Shown: piece after piece, positions 1 through 11,434 of the stretch | Layout of the letters: each line of letters begins with the position of its first letter | How positions within the stretch are numbered: the first letter of the stretch is position 1 | From: Cryptomeria japonica | Taxonomy: Eukaryota; Streptophyta; Pinopsida; Cupressales; Cupressaceae | NCBI RefSeq assembly: GCF_030272615.1 | Contig: NC_081413.1 | Coordinates: 21,518,501 to 21,582,500, forward strand | Reading direction: 5' to 3' | DNA length: 64,000 nucleotides | The notes under the pieces: model-generated | The model's database searches: none | Seen by the model: the letters and a program-made list of their open reading frames with translations, nothing else | What the model was told of the DNA's origin: nothing | Made by a program: the position numbers and the translations under genes

Positions 1-2014
1 TGGCTTTAGCTTTTCCCTTGTCATGTTTTGGGAATGGTTCCTTAAACATCTCATGTTCTTGATTGGATGAGTGTCCCTCAATCTCAATGTCACCTCTATC
101 AATGAGATCTTGTATGATGTTCTTTAGTCGATGACAATTTCCTATCTTATGACCCTTTCTCTTATGAAATTCACAATACTCATCATCATTCCACCAATTT
201 GGTTTAACCTTTGGTTCATATGGAGGAAAATCTGGAACTGTGATTACCTTGTTTGCCACTAAATTTTTGAAGACTGACTCAAGTGGTTCTCCCAATGGGG
301 TGTACTTCCTTCGTGATCTAGAAGTTGTTTGAGTATTCACTTGATTGTTTGTAGAACTTGATCCCGAAAAGATGAATTTGGGTCACACTGTATTGGCATC
401 AACAACACCATCATTGACTGTGTTCTTGTTTTTATTCCACAATCTTGGCTTGTCTTTTCTTTTAAAGTCATCTTTGTTCTCCTTAAATATCTTAATGACT
501 CCTTGCTCAATTAGGACCTTTCTGTGCCAAGCCTTTTTCAATGACGTCCTTGAAGGTGGACAAACAAGCTTTCCTTAAATCATAGCCAATGTCTTTGTTA
601 ACGTTTTGTGTGAACATCTCTACCATTTGTTTTTGTGGAATTTCACAAGAGCATCTACTAGCTAGATTCCTCCATCTTGAAAAAATGATGCAAAAGAATC
701 TCCCTCTTTTTGCTTGGTGTTGCACAAAGTAGTGACTGATATGTCTGTCTCTATATTGTAGGAGAAATGTTGAATAAATGCCTCTGCTAAGTCACCCCAT
801 GACTTAATACCAGGTGGGAGTTGGGAGAACCATTCCATAGCTTGATCACCTAAGCTTTGTGGGAATAATCTCATCAAATATGTCTCTTCTGAAGCTACTT
901 CAATGCAAGCTGTGAAAAACTATCTTATGTGTGCCTTAGGATCCCCTTTTCCTCTATACTTATCAAATTTAGGCGTCACAAAGTGTGTAGGAAATGGAGG
1001 CATTGGAATGCTCTTGTCAAATGGATAAGGGCATATGTCTCTCATTGTGTATGTTGGCTTTGTTGTATTTATGTCCTCCATTTTCTTTTGTAAGTCCCTG
1101 ATTTGTTGCTCCAATTTTCTCTTAGGTGGAGATCGACTTCTTGCACCATACCCCATATTTGAGGCACCAATTGGAGAAGGAGCTTGTTGCATATATGGAT
1201 GATATTGATCATACAGATGTTCATATGGAGGAGGTCTATAGTGATGTTGCATATATGGAGCACTTGGTATAGATTCATGTTGAGGAACACCATATCTATT
1301 TTGTGTATGTATACCATACTCTACAGGCATGTCATGTTCTATTGTGTTGCCCCCAAATTTGACACGGGGTTTCCTTGTGTCCAAATTTTGAGCATGCCTT
1401 TGAATATCCAATTGCTTTGGTTGATCCATAGCTTGGGTATGTGATTGAACATATCTTTCTGCATAAGACTTCCATAATGGTCTGCGAAGGGGAGTATCAT
1501 ATGCTTGACCATGTTTATGTGGGACCTCTGGTTTTTGAAGCAAAGATGATGGTGATTCAGGAACAAGATGTGGTCCTCTACTTCCTCCACTATTAGGCCT
1601 CCTTTGATCCATGTTGGAGTGAGTTTGTTGCAAAGGTCGATTTTCCATTATTGGAGACATGTCAAAATCATGAGGTATCTTGGCTCCACTTTGTGCCATC
1701 ATTTGTAAGAAGTACTGTCTATCCCTCCTCATTATTTCCTCAACCAACCGATCGAAATGGGGATTCATAATGGATTCTTCCACATCTGCTGAATGTATTG
1801 AAAAGTTGTCCATATTGTCATTGTGTGTATCATTATTGTTTGTAGTGCCCATGTTCTCAACATTTGGAATGTTTCTATAGACATCCATCTCAGGTAATGT
1901 AGTGTGATCAGTATTGAAAAAGATATCATTCTCATACTCATAAGAACTCATGTTTGTGGACTCTTGAGCCTCTTTAGTTTCTCTCCTAGATTTTTGAAGA
2001 CGAGTTTCAACCAT
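1..2014 (-). pseudogene. G1 gag (capsid/nucleocapsid), partial and broken
   Basis: The frame opens at an ATG at 2014 with a polar, Asn/His/Gln-rich N-terminal region of about 300 residues. The retrotransposon gag core follows: WFSQLPPG and WGDLAEAFIQHF around 870-760. A zinc-knuckle variant lies near 200-130 (YCEFH...GH...NC, pattern CX2HX4HX4C), followed by the usual LKNIIQDLID helix. Gag packages the element RNA into cytoplasmic particles. The frame is interrupted by a TAG at 920-922 in the phrase HIR-stop-FF, where a Gln codon would fit. It also shifts near 675, between FFQ and RWRNLASR. Coding seems to continue to position 1, so the gene is truncated by the window edge. The CHHC knuckle is shared with G2 and G3 in this window. 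Confidence 0.8.
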
Positions 2015-3620
2015 GAACTAGGTATTGATCAAGATGTGTGAGACTAGATGAAAATGGAAAAAGTATGGAAGACCAAGAGTTGGATGGAATGTAAATGAAT
2101 CTGAGGTGTACTTGCAATGTCCAAAGTGTAGGACCAAGTATGTATGTAGTAGAGTAGGTGTGGCTTCCAAAGAGAGGATAGTTTCTCTTGATGAGGTAAG
2201 TTGACCTTGACTCTAAGTAAGACCAAATGAGACCCAAAGGTAAGAAACCTTGATGAGGGACCACTTAGAAAAGTGTTGTTGTATGTAGTGTGTTGACAAA
2301 GTATGATGAGGACAAGCAAGTGACCTTTTGACTCAAGTTTAGACAAGTGTGAATGTAAAGTGAGATATGAAGCAATGATGGACTGTGTGAGACCCAAAGA
2401 CAAGTTGAATGCTAGATGAAACCCGGAGAAACAACCTAGGAAGCTCAAGAACTCCAAAATTGACTGTGTTTGTTTGGTGGACTGTAACAATTTTTTGCAA
2501 TTCTGAACACAGATGCACCTGTATGCTTCACAGACGTGGTTCCCTAACATAGACGCGGTTCCCCGACATAGACGCGGCTCTGTTCAACACAGACGCGCTT
2601 CTGAGATTTTTTTGAAATGCACTGTTGATTCTAGGGACACAGACATGATTATGCCCTTCACAGACACGTTTAGACAGCACAGACGCGATTATGACAGACA
2701 CAGACGCGTTTCTGTAAAATTTGTGCAATTTTTTCCAATCTGTGAAGTCATTTTGTTGTGACCAAATCTGACTGTTTGACTATTTTTAGTGACAAGAGGA
2801 CACAGTCTTGATGAGGACTCAATGTTTGCAAGTGTATAGACTCAAATGACTCCAATAAAAAGTGTGTTGTTTGATTTAAAAATGTTTTGCATACACTTGA
2901 AGACACAAAAGACACAATGTTTTACTGTTTGGTCTTGAATGTTTGAATGTTTAAAATAAGTCAAGCACAATTCTTATGGCTGTCCAAGACAATAGTTGTT
3001 GATCCCACATGGGGTTTTACCCCCAAGGCTATGCTATTCAGAGTGGATACTTAGATGCTTGACCTCACTGGCTCCACCCTTGGCACTGACTTCTCGGGTC
3101 AGCCAAGCAGTAGTCACTATGAAAACTCCCTGTGGCAAACTTTGTATCTCTACTAAGAACCGTATGTGTGTGGGCCGCTACTAGAGGTCCGACCTCCTAC
3201 CCCAACAACTAGAAGGATTTGGGCTTCTAAAACAAAAAGGTGCTAGTAAGGGCATCTGCTCGTGTGGCCATACATGCGGCACTTTCAGCTCTGTAAATAC
3301 AAAAGGCTCCCAGCCGGTAGGGGTTACGCCCTACAACTGATCAAATAAATTTGATCAAATGGGTTTATGGGGAGACATAGTGTCGGTATGAACTAATCAG
3401 CAAACGTTATTCATAGTTTTCACCATGAATACATTTGTTTACAGTGGTTTGGAAGAGGTGGGTTTTCCTTGCTACCACTTGGGTCGTTCTCTTCTCACTA
3501 GTAGTCCTAATGACCACACGGGAAGACAGGCCCTCTAAAGATTAAACAAAAAGAGCCTATTGCTCAAGACACAAAAGACAATGATTCAATTTTAGTGCAC
3601 CAATTGAAGTGTTTACTAGT
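2015..3620 (-). other. G1 leader, part next to gag (no gene)
   Basis: This is untranslated leader between the G1 primer-binding site and gag, with no convincing coding frame. It holds a cluster of CACAGACGCG-type repeats (2512-2720). A short inverted repeat (TGATCAAA/TTTGATCA, loop TAAA) lies at 3338-3357. The 189-base frame at 2996-3184 has no recognisable domain. The leader continues at 11435 after the nested element G2. Confidence 0.6.
2512..2720 (-). repeat. CACAGACGCG degenerate repeat cluster, gag-proximal part
   Basis: About nine copies of a core close to CACAGACGCGGTTC occur at irregular 15-45 base spacing. Examples on the plus strand are at 2529, 2551, 2567, 2590, 2638, 2659, 2678 and 2699. 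The middle CG positions vary (GTGG, GCGG, GCGC, ACG, ATG) while CA(C/T)AGAC is nearly fixed. A second cluster lies in the other half of the same leader at 11738-12000. Confidence 0.75.
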
Positions 3621-3625
3621 CTATG
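3621..3625. repeat. G2 target-site duplication, left copy (CTATG)
   Basis: CTATG immediately precedes the left LTR and is repeated exactly at 11430-11434 after the right LTR. This is the normal 5-bp duplication of an LTR-element integrase. Confidence 0.9.
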
Positions 3626-4824
3626 TGTAAAGCAGAAAAATCGATTGAACCTTAGTTGCTCTCCCCTCTTCCAACTCCAAGGAGAGAGAAGGGAGGTTGC
3701 TAGGGTTGATGGTTTTCACTTAGGGAGACTTTACATTCAAAAGAGGGGTTGAAACCCACAAGATCCAATCCCACACAATACAAGATTGGATGCTAAATGA
3801 GTTTCAAGGGTTAAGACAGCAAGGCTACCCTCTTTTGTAAAGAATGTTGATAGAAGAATTAAGCTAGGAATGCATAGAAAGTGAGAAAGATTCGCTTATA
3901 AACTGAGATAGGGATATAGGATGAAGCTGCGGACCTAGAATTAGCTATAAAAAGTCGATACGGCACTGTCCTGCAAATTTGAGCAAAAGTTGATGGGACG
4001 ATGGCGCCTGGCGTGCACATGGCCCTTCGAAAAATCGGCGAAACGAAGGGGGATCTCTTTGTCTCTGCACAAAGATTCTAGATCTTCAATTTCAGCCGCG
4101 TACCTACAACCTACACACAGAAAAGCAAAGACGATTGGGGGGTTAGGGATTAGGGGTTTGCCTTTAGGTCAAACCCTGGTTTTGGAATTAACCAAGAAAT
4201 GAGAAATTGCTGTAAATGTAAATGTCTGAAATGTAAAACAAGTACTAATACCTTGTTGTAAGGATGTTTGTATCCTTATGTGCGAAGGTATAGATGTTGT
4301 TGTTTGTTGTATTGTTGTATGTTGTAGTATGTGATCTCCTCTTCAATGGTTGAATCCTTGTTTTGAATGCAACACTTAGCCTTGAATGGAGACTTAGAAG
4401 GAATGCTTGAATGCTTGAATGCTTGAATGTTTGAATGCTTGAATGCTTGAGTATCGTTTCCACGCTTGTACACATATGTCCTTCTTACCCAAAATGAGAG
4501 AGAAAATGTAGTTTATATACTTGTCAATTAGGGTTGATAGACTGATTTTCCCGACCTTAGGCCGACCAGGAAACAATAATTTCCAATTTGCAAACAAAAA
4601 GACCCGAAGTCCCAAAGGAGACCGGGCCCAAAATAGGGCCAATCTCTGGTCCCACCTCCCGGGACAGTAGGGTGGAAGGAGGATCAGGCCAGGGTGCTTG
4701 AAAAATGCAGTTTTTGGTGTCGTAAATAGGTTTCGGGGTCTCCATTCAGGTTCCGTGTTGCGTCGCCATCGTGAAGACCAAAATGCAGTCGAAATTGTAA
4801 GTGTCACAATTTTAGGATGCTACA
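3626..4824 (-). repeat. G2 3' LTR
   Basis: This 1199-base LTR is bounded by TG and CA and directly abuts the polypurine tract on its right. It matches 10177-11429 along its whole length. It carries six GAATGCTT units where the other LTR has three, and it lacks the GC-rich palindromic block present in the other LTR. A TATATAAA box (minus strand) lies at 4519-4512. Confidence 0.93.
4401..4448. repeat. GAATGCTT microsatellite, six units
   Basis: Six tandem 8-base units, the fourth being GAATGTTT. The sister LTR has only three units at 10951-10974, so this changed after insertion. Confidence 0.9.
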
Positions 4825-4840
4825 TTTAGCCCCCACTTTA
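4825..4840 (-). other. G2 polypurine tract
   Basis: On the minus strand, AAAGTGGGGGCTAAA ends exactly at the 3' LTR boundary (4824). This is the expected primer site for plus-strand DNA synthesis. Confidence 0.85.
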
Positions 4841-5570
4841 ACGGGAGTATGTATGCTCATACTTCCGGTAAAGTACAAGGAAACAACATTGAAAGACTTT
4901 CACCACGTCAAGGAGGCAAGACACACCAAGCCCCCAGTGGACTAAGGATCTTACGACTTCGATTGACAAAGTAAAAGGGAAGATCACGAGGGAGAACCAT
5001 GACTGTCAGTAGTAAGGTTCCCTCATTATGAGTCATGCAAAAGAAATACCAAAAAATTTTTCAAGGCAAAGCTAAGTTCGCCAATAAATTTTCAAGTATC
5101 ATGAAAGGATAGATAGGGTGTATGCCCCCCTACGTTAAAGCGATCGCACACGCCTCAACAGGGGTGATTGTTTTAACGTAGTGAGTCACATAAGAAATGA
5201 GAAAGGAAAGGAGCACATTATCACAAAGATTTAGCCCCCAAGTGTGAGATAAACCCAAGGATAATAGACACAAAACACAAAGCATGAGGTGAATTCGCTT
5301 TCCTCGGGGTCAGTATGCTGTATGATAAGTCATGTATATATATCATATGTATGCATGCATAATTGTTTTTCATTCCCCAATCAAGGAAGGTCACCTAGAA
5401 GAAGGGAACACATGTGTCTTTTGAGTCAACATGAGAGAGACCAAAAGAGATCTCAATGCTTTGCATCGTCCTCAAGTAGACAACACTAAGGACAACAAAT
5501 AGAAGAATGAGAATAACATATAGAAGAAGTAACACAAGAGAGGAGGAGAGAGTCTGCTATGCTAATGTAA
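4841..5570 (-). other. G2 non-coding region between gag-protease and 3' LTR
   Basis: No coding frame is supported here. Two inverted repeats stand out. GGAGTATG pairs imperfectly with CATACTTCC near 4845-4868. CTACGTTAAA (5130-5139) pairs perfectly with TTTAACGTAG (5172-5181) across a 32-base loop. An autonomous relative would carry RT, RNase H and integrase here. Confidence 0.6.
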
Positions 5571-8500
5571 CTAGTCTAGCACGTCATCTACCCCTCGATC
5601 TTGCTGATCAATGTTTCGGGAAGGCAGGGAACACGCTAGAGGAGGAACATCCAACACAGCAGATGGAGCTATCACAAGATCCAAACAAGGGCTATGTTCA
5701 TGTTCCAAGCCACGTTGTTCTTGTCTAGGAGCTAGGATAAGTGCTTTAGAAAATTCATTAGATAAATGGTTATCAATATCAACAAGTTCATATTCACTAT
5801 CAGAAGCAAGAGAAGTAACATTTTCATCATGAATAACATTTTCCTCTATAGCATCATCAAGATTTATAAAAATAGGATCTTTAACTCGCACAGGATCAAG
5901 ACCATCATGCATCTTATGTTTAGGAGATTTTGGAGAAAATGGAATAATGCTTGTTGAAGGTGTTTTTGGAGATTGGGAAGTTTGAGAAGCAACTGCTTGA
6001 GCCCTAAGACGACGCTTTCATCGGCGTTCACGTGCAGAACGATTTCGTCTAGTCTTAGTAGGAAGTGGAGAAGATAGAGGAGGAGGAATGTTCTCATCCT
6101 TATCACTTGGGTGTTTAGGTTGTGGTCTCTTAGGCTGGATAATAGGAGAAGAAGAAGGTCTCTTCTCTCTATAAAAGGAAGGAGGAGGAACTGCTCCATA
6201 TAAAGGAGGAATTTTTGGTTTAGGAAGGAGACCAAGTCCATCATGACGAGGAGGTATAGGTCTACTTTTAGAAGGTTTATTCGGCATAGACATAGTCACA
6301 TCCATAGGGATGGGTTGGGAATCTTCTTGAGGAAAGACATTAGTTTTATCTTTCAAAGGAAGAACTTCCTTCTCAAGAACGATAGGAATATCAAGTTTAG
6401 GTGTTCTAGGTTCACTTAAAGATAGGATCATATCTGTTTTCCACTTTTGATAAGATTTGAAAAGATGATCACTTCGTGGAGGAAGAGATTGGAATTGTTT
6501 AGGCCAAAAGTAATCAATAGGAACACCAGAGGTTCTTTCAGCTGGTTTAAAGAGACTATGATTGACAGTAACAACTTCACCATTATGGGGAAATTTCAAA
6601 CACTTATGAATAGGAGAGGCAATAGCTTTCATGGAAGATAGCCAAGGATAGTCAAGCTTCACACGAAATTGTTCGGATGAAGGAATAATAGCAAAGTTCA
6701 CATCAAGGGATTTGTTATGGACCACAATAGGTAATGTAATAGAACCAATTGCAGGAGAAGAAAATGCATCAAATAATTTCACAATCACATCTGTTTTGTC
6801 ATAGATCACTTGATTCAATTGCAAAGTAAAAAGAAATTCTTCAGTAATAACATTAACCATGCACGAAGGATCAATAAGCACTCCTCGGCAAGGTGTACTC
6901 TTGACTTTTGCAACTATGTATAAAGGACCATCAGGTGCCCTGATGGTTTCACTAGAATCAAATGTGATGGAAGGTTCTTTAGGGTTTTCTTGCTGCTCTA
7001 CAAAGTTAATCACATTCGGAGTCATAGACACAAGACCATCAGATGAGAGAGAGGAATCATTAGTCTCAATCGCATTAGAGGTATGAGAAGGTAATGGATC
7101 AGTAAAAATCTAAAGATTTTGGTTAGGAGGAGCTACAGATGTGTTGCCTTTATCATTCACTCCAGAAACAAAGATAGTATTATTATCAATCAAATCTTGA
7201 ATCTTACCCTTTAAAGAAAAACATTTTTCAGTATCATGCCCAGGCTGACGATGAAATTGACAAAAAGATTTGTTATCAAAATAAGGTGAAGTAATCTTTG
7301 CAGGATCTATTTGCCTTATAGGAGGAAGAGTAAGCACATTTTGTTCCAATAACTTATTCATAATACTATGCAATGATTCATTCAAAGGAGTATACTTTCT
7401 TTCTTTCTTGAAAAACTTAGAAATAGGAGGCACACCTGATGCTGCATTCACATTGTTGTTGATGATGTTTTCATTGAATTTGATGGAATCTCTATTCGGT
7501 TTAAACTTCCCAAATGGTTGTTGACTGCTATCACCCTTATCACTCGGAGCCATAGGATGTGATTGTTCCATTTGACTCACAGTCAGTTGATAATTGTGAA
7601 GAGTTGCACACAACTGTTGGAAAGAAGTAAACTCAGAAAATAGAAGTTTGTCTCGAATATCTTTTTGTAAATTAGAAATAAAGATTCTTTGAATATCATT
7701 GTCAGGCACTGGAAAAGAAATTTGAGCATACAAATGTTTATATCTACCAATGAAATCAGTCACTTTTTCTTTAACACCTTGTTTACAATACATTAAATCA
7801 ATCAAAGTAACTTTAGGACTTATATTGTTTTGAAACTGTTGAATGAAAGCATTTGCAAGTTGTTCGAAAGAAGTAATAGAATAAGAAGGCAACGAGCAAT
7901 ACCATTGTAGGGCTTTATCTCTTAATGTTCTAGTAAACAGTTTTGCAAGCAACCTTTGGTCATAAGCAAAATCAGTACATATTGTTTGAAAAGTCTTAAC
8001 ATGTGTTAGAGGATCTCCTTTACCATTATAAAGCTCCAAATGCGGGATTTCAACATGTTTAGGAGGGATAGCTCGAACAATGTCAAGAGAAAGTGGGCTC
8101 GCAACATCAAATGTGGGCACACTAAACTTAGATTGATTCATAGAGGCAATTTGTTGTTGTAAAGAAGAGACAGTTTGTGCAAGATTATTAATGGTTGCTT
8201 CAGTCGAAGAGTTCATATTAGATGTGTTAGATTGAGACAGAGGTGTTATGTTATTGAAAGAAGGTAGAGAGTAAGGTGGTGGGACTTTATGATAGTTAGT
8301 CATAGGAGATGATTGGATAGGAGGAACACTACAAGGAGGAATGTAATGGTTAAATGAATTGCCCCCTTCCGTCATGTTCGTTTGTGGAGATGTAATAGGA
8401 ACACTCATTGAAGGAATGAATGAATAAGTTGGATTAAATGAAGGAAGAGGATTAATTGAAGAGGAAGGATTGCCCCCATGACTGATGATCATAGGAGGAA

Positions 8501-8906
8501 TGTCTTGTATAGAAGTAGTCATTATGTTTGATGTAAAGGTAGGTATGCTAGCAATAGAAGTTGTCAAAGGAATAGAATGATTGACTTGAGTGGGAGGTTG
8601 TGTATAACCTAAAGTTTCAGTGCAACTCTTCATAGGCATCACATTCGAATCCACAATGTGTGCAATAGCACACAAAATATCAATTCCATTCTTATCACTT
8701 TGAAGCATATGTTTTAGACCCTCAATTAAAGGAAGAGCTTGACTATCGGGGTATTCTTGAGACATCCATTGTCGAAAATCGTCAAACTGATTATCCAATT
8801 TTGAAAGTTGGTCTACAGAAACCTCATGGAGAGCTTCTTCATCATTAGGAGGATTAGAGGAATTACCCATGTCCTCATTAAAAAGGCTATTCAAATTAGG
8901 TTCCAT
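5571..8906 (-). pseudogene. G2 gag-protease polyprotein with two in-frame stops
   Basis: One reading frame of about 1,110 codons starts at the ATG at 8906. It is interrupted only by TAG at 7110-7112 and TGA at 6018-6020, and the sequence on both sides stays open. Residues 1-598 are gag. The N-terminal part is Pro/Ser/Asn-rich, the core (WYCSLPSYS, FEQLANAFIQQF) spans about 300-460, and a CX2HX4HX4C knuckle sits at about 549-562. After the TAG comes an aspartic protease domain with LIDPSCMVNVI, where the usual D-S/T-G reads D-P-S. A Pro/Lys/Arg-rich tail follows. The TGA sits inside an Arg/Lys run, where a CGA-to-TGA change would explain it. The TAG falls exactly at the gag-protease junction, where readthrough is conceivable, but simple decay is equally possible. 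Confidence 0.9.
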
Positions 8907-9039
8907 CTCCTCGGTAGTTAAACCTCGGAAAGACTTAATTCTACGGCTTCATCTAACGGGAATAGTGTAAGTAGGGCTTATTGTTGTAAAACTCATGCAC
9001 TAGAAAGAGAGAGAAGATTTTGAATTTAGAGGTAGAAAT

Positions 9040-9215
9040 TTTCAATAAAATCAGCCAATCTTCTAGATTTAAGCTGTTAAATGCAATCACGACAGTCTCC
9101 CAAAATTTCAGAAAAAATGTTCGGGACCGTGGCGCTCGGAGTGCACACGGTACTTGCAACTTTTTTTGAAATTTGCAGGGATGAAAGTTATGATGATTTT
9201 AGAGCTAAGCTGAAA
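9040..9215. repeat. G2 leader direct repeat, copy A
   Basis: Shares with 9663-9835 the phrases AAAATCAGCCAA, AATTTCAGAAAAAATGT, GGCGCTCGGAGTGCACACGG and GCAACTTTTTT in the same order. Confidence 0.8.
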
Positions 9216-9662
9216 AAATTGAGTGATTTTATGATCTGTAGATAGGCCAAATTAAAGTTGCAATCTCAAAATTGAACCCTACCAAGATTGTCGAAAAATG
9301 CAAAATTTGAATTTTGAAAAAGAGAGGGAAACTGAAATTTTGAATTTTATGATTTTAGAGGGAATGCCAAAAGCAATGCAAGTTTTGAATTTTAAAAGTT
9401 GACTCAATTTCACGCAAAATTCAATTTTGAAAGCGGAAATCAAAATTGTTGTAATTAAGCACTTAATTTCAAAAGTCACAAATTGCAAGAATTTGAATAA
9501 AGCACTGAAATTTCGGATGAATGCTAACACGCTTTTCAGATTTAGGATAGTAAGAACACAATTTTGACACAAAATTTCAATTTCAACAATTTTTAAACGA
9601 TTAGAAGCCCTAAACCAAGCAATCACAAGACCAACTTTGACTGTAATTTTGAAAGTGTTAGA

Positions 9663-9835
9663 TTTGATAAAATCAGCCAAAATTCTGGATTTTAGCAGGA
9701 AAATACAGTAAGATCTTGCTCCCGAAATTTCAGAAAAAATGTCAGGGACGATGGCGCTCGGAGTGCACACGGTCCTCGCAACTTTTTTCCAAATTTTCAG
9801 GAATGAAAGATATTGTGATTTTATTGCGGAATCCA
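9663..9835. repeat. G2 leader direct repeat, copy B
   Basis: Diverged copy of 9040-9215. The core GACGATGGCGC-Y-CGG-M-GTGCACA also occurs once in each G2 LTR (near 3994 and 10547), so four copies exist in the element. Confidence 0.8.
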
Positions 9836-10154
9836 AAGTTACAGCTGATTTGGAGATGTTTTGATCAATGAAATTGTCGGACAAAGGTTGAATCAAGAGG
9901 GTTTCAAAAATTAGGGTTTTGACACTTAACCACTTAATTTTCAAAATTAAAGCACAAATATGAACTGATAATTTGCAATAGAAGGGCAGATCTGAAACAA
10001 GCATTAACAATTAAACATTTCGCAAGCTCAATTACTAAAAAGAAAATTTTAGGGTTTTTATGCAATCAACCTCTAAAATTTGCAAAAGATCAAACATGGA
10101 AATGTAATCAAGGAATCAAATTTTCAAATCTGACCATAAATAATCAGAAAGGAT

Positions 10155-10173
10155 GTTCACGTCGGGTTCACCA
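10155..10173 (-). other. G2 primer-binding site
   Basis: On the minus strand TGGTGAACCCGACGTGAAC begins three bases after the 5' LTR end. TGG pairs with the CCA end of a tRNA. I do not recognise which tRNA. Confidence 0.75.
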
Positions 10174-11037
10174 AAATGTAAAGCGGAAAATCGATTGAAC
10201 CTTAGTTACTCTCCCCTCTTCCAACTCCAAGGAGAGAGAAGGGAGGTTGCTAGGGTTGATGGTTTTCACTTAGGGAGACTTTACAATCAAAAGAGGGGTT
10301 GAAACCCACAAGATCCAATCCCACACAATGCAAGATTGGATGCTAAATGAGTTTCAAGGGTTAAGACAACAAGGCTACCCTCTTTTGTAAAGAATGTTGA
10401 TAGAAGAATTAAGCTAGGAATGCATAGAAAGTGAGAAAGATACACTTATAAACTGAGATAGGGATATAGGATGAAGCTGTGGACCTGGAATTAGCTGTAA
10501 AATGTCGATACGGCGCTGTCCTACAAATTTGAGCAAAAGTTGACGAGACGATGGTGCCCGGCGTGCACATGGTCCTCCGAAAAATCCGCGAAACGAAGGG
10601 GGATCGGTTCGTCTCTGCACAAGGATTCCAGATCTTCAATTTCAGCCGTGTACCTACAACCTACACATAGAAAAGCGAAGATGATTGGGGGGTTAGGGAT
10701 TAGGGGTTTGCCTTTAGGTCAAACCCCGGTTTTGGAATTAACCAAGAAATGAGAAATTGCTGTAAATGTAAATGTCTGAAATGTAAAACAAGTACTAATA
10801 CCTTGTTGTAAGGATGTTTGTATCCTTATGTGTGAAGGTATAGATGTTGTTGTTTGTTGTATTGTTGTATGTTGTAGTATGTGATCTCCTCTTCAATGGT
10901 TGAATCCTTGTTTTGAATGCAACACTTAGCCTTGAATGGAGACTTAGAAGGAATGTTTGAATGCTTGAATGCTTGAGTATCGTTTCCACACTTGTACACA
11001 TATGTCCTTCTTACCCAAAATGAGAGAGAAAATGTAG

Positions 11038-11045
11038 TTTATATA
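11038..11045 (-). promoter_or_regulatory. TATA box in G2 5' LTR
   Basis: TATATAAA read on the minus strand, present at the same place in the other LTR (4519-4512). Confidence 0.6.
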
Positions 11046-11157
11046 CTTGTCAATTAGGGCTGATAGACTGATTTTCCCGACCTTAGGCCGACCAGGAAAC
11101 AATAATTTCCAATTTGCAAACAAAAAGACCCGAAGTCCCAAAGGAGACCGGGCCCAA

Positions 11158-11268
11158 ACTAGGGCCAGGGACCAGGGCGCTGGGTGCCATGGTCCTGGGG
11201 GACCAGGGCACTGGGCGCCCTGGTCCTGAAGGACCAGGGCGCTGGGCGCTCTGGTCCCACCTCCCGGG
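11158..11268. repeat. GC-rich palindromic tandem repeat in G2 5' LTR
   Basis: Three units of about 35 bases centre on GGACCAGGGCGCTGGGCGC. The arms AGGACCAGGGCG and CGCCCTGGTCCT are complementary, so each unit can fold into a hairpin. At the matching place the 3' LTR (around 4635-4655) has only a short remnant. Confidence 0.85.
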
Positions 11269-11429
11269 ACAGCAGGGTGCAAGGAGGATCAGGCCAGGGT
11301 GCTTGAAAAATGCAGTTTTTGGTGTCGTAAACAGGTTTTGGGGTCTCCATTCAGGTTCCGTGTTGCGTCGCCATCGTGAAGACCGAAATGCAGTCGAAAT
11401 TGCAAGTGTCACAATTTTAGGACGCTACA

Positions 11430-11434
11430 CTATG
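11430..11434. repeat. G2 target-site duplication, right copy (CTATG)
   Basis: Exact match to 3621-3625. Confidence 0.9.

Larger units (their letters stand above)
8907..10154 (-). other. G2 leader (5' untranslated region)
   Basis: This is A/T-rich sequence between the PBS and the gag ATG. It contains two diverged copies of a block of about 170 bases (9040-9215 and 9663-9835). An open stretch on the minus strand (10010-9279) exists, but its product is low-complexity and Phe/Ile/Leu/Lys-rich. I attribute it to the T-rich composition of that strand. Confidence 0.6.
3626..11429 (-). mobile_element. G2: complete non-autonomous gypsy-type LTR retrotransposon (gag-protease only)
   Basis: The 7.8-kb element is bounded by two LTRs (3626-4824 and 10177-11429), both running TGTAAAGC to GCTACA on the plus strand, and by a CTATG duplication. 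In minus-strand order it holds a 5' LTR, PBS, 1.25-kb leader, one gag-protease frame (8906-5571), 0.75 kb of non-coding sequence, a polypurine tract and the 3' LTR. Nothing resembling reverse transcriptase, RNase H or integrase lies between the protease and the 3' LTR. This matches what is called a TR-GAG-type element, which needs enzymes supplied in trans. By eye the LTRs differ at roughly 5-6% of positions over the first 490 bases, apart from two length differences. It is younger than its host G1. Confidence 0.93.
10177..11429 (-). repeat. G2 5' LTR
   Basis: This 1253-base LTR matches 3626-4824. It is longer because of a GC-rich palindromic block at 11158-11268. A TATATAAA box on the minus strand (11045-11038) is the likely promoter of the element. 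Confidence 0.93.

Noticed and set aside
2996-3184. 62-codon open frame in the G1 leader
   Set aside because: Short, on the strand opposite to the element, and without a recognisable domain.
9279-10010. 243-codon minus-strand open frame in the G2 leader
   Set aside because: Low-complexity Phe/Ile/Leu/Lys product without domain. The strand is T-rich and poor in stop triplets. It also spans the duplicated leader block.
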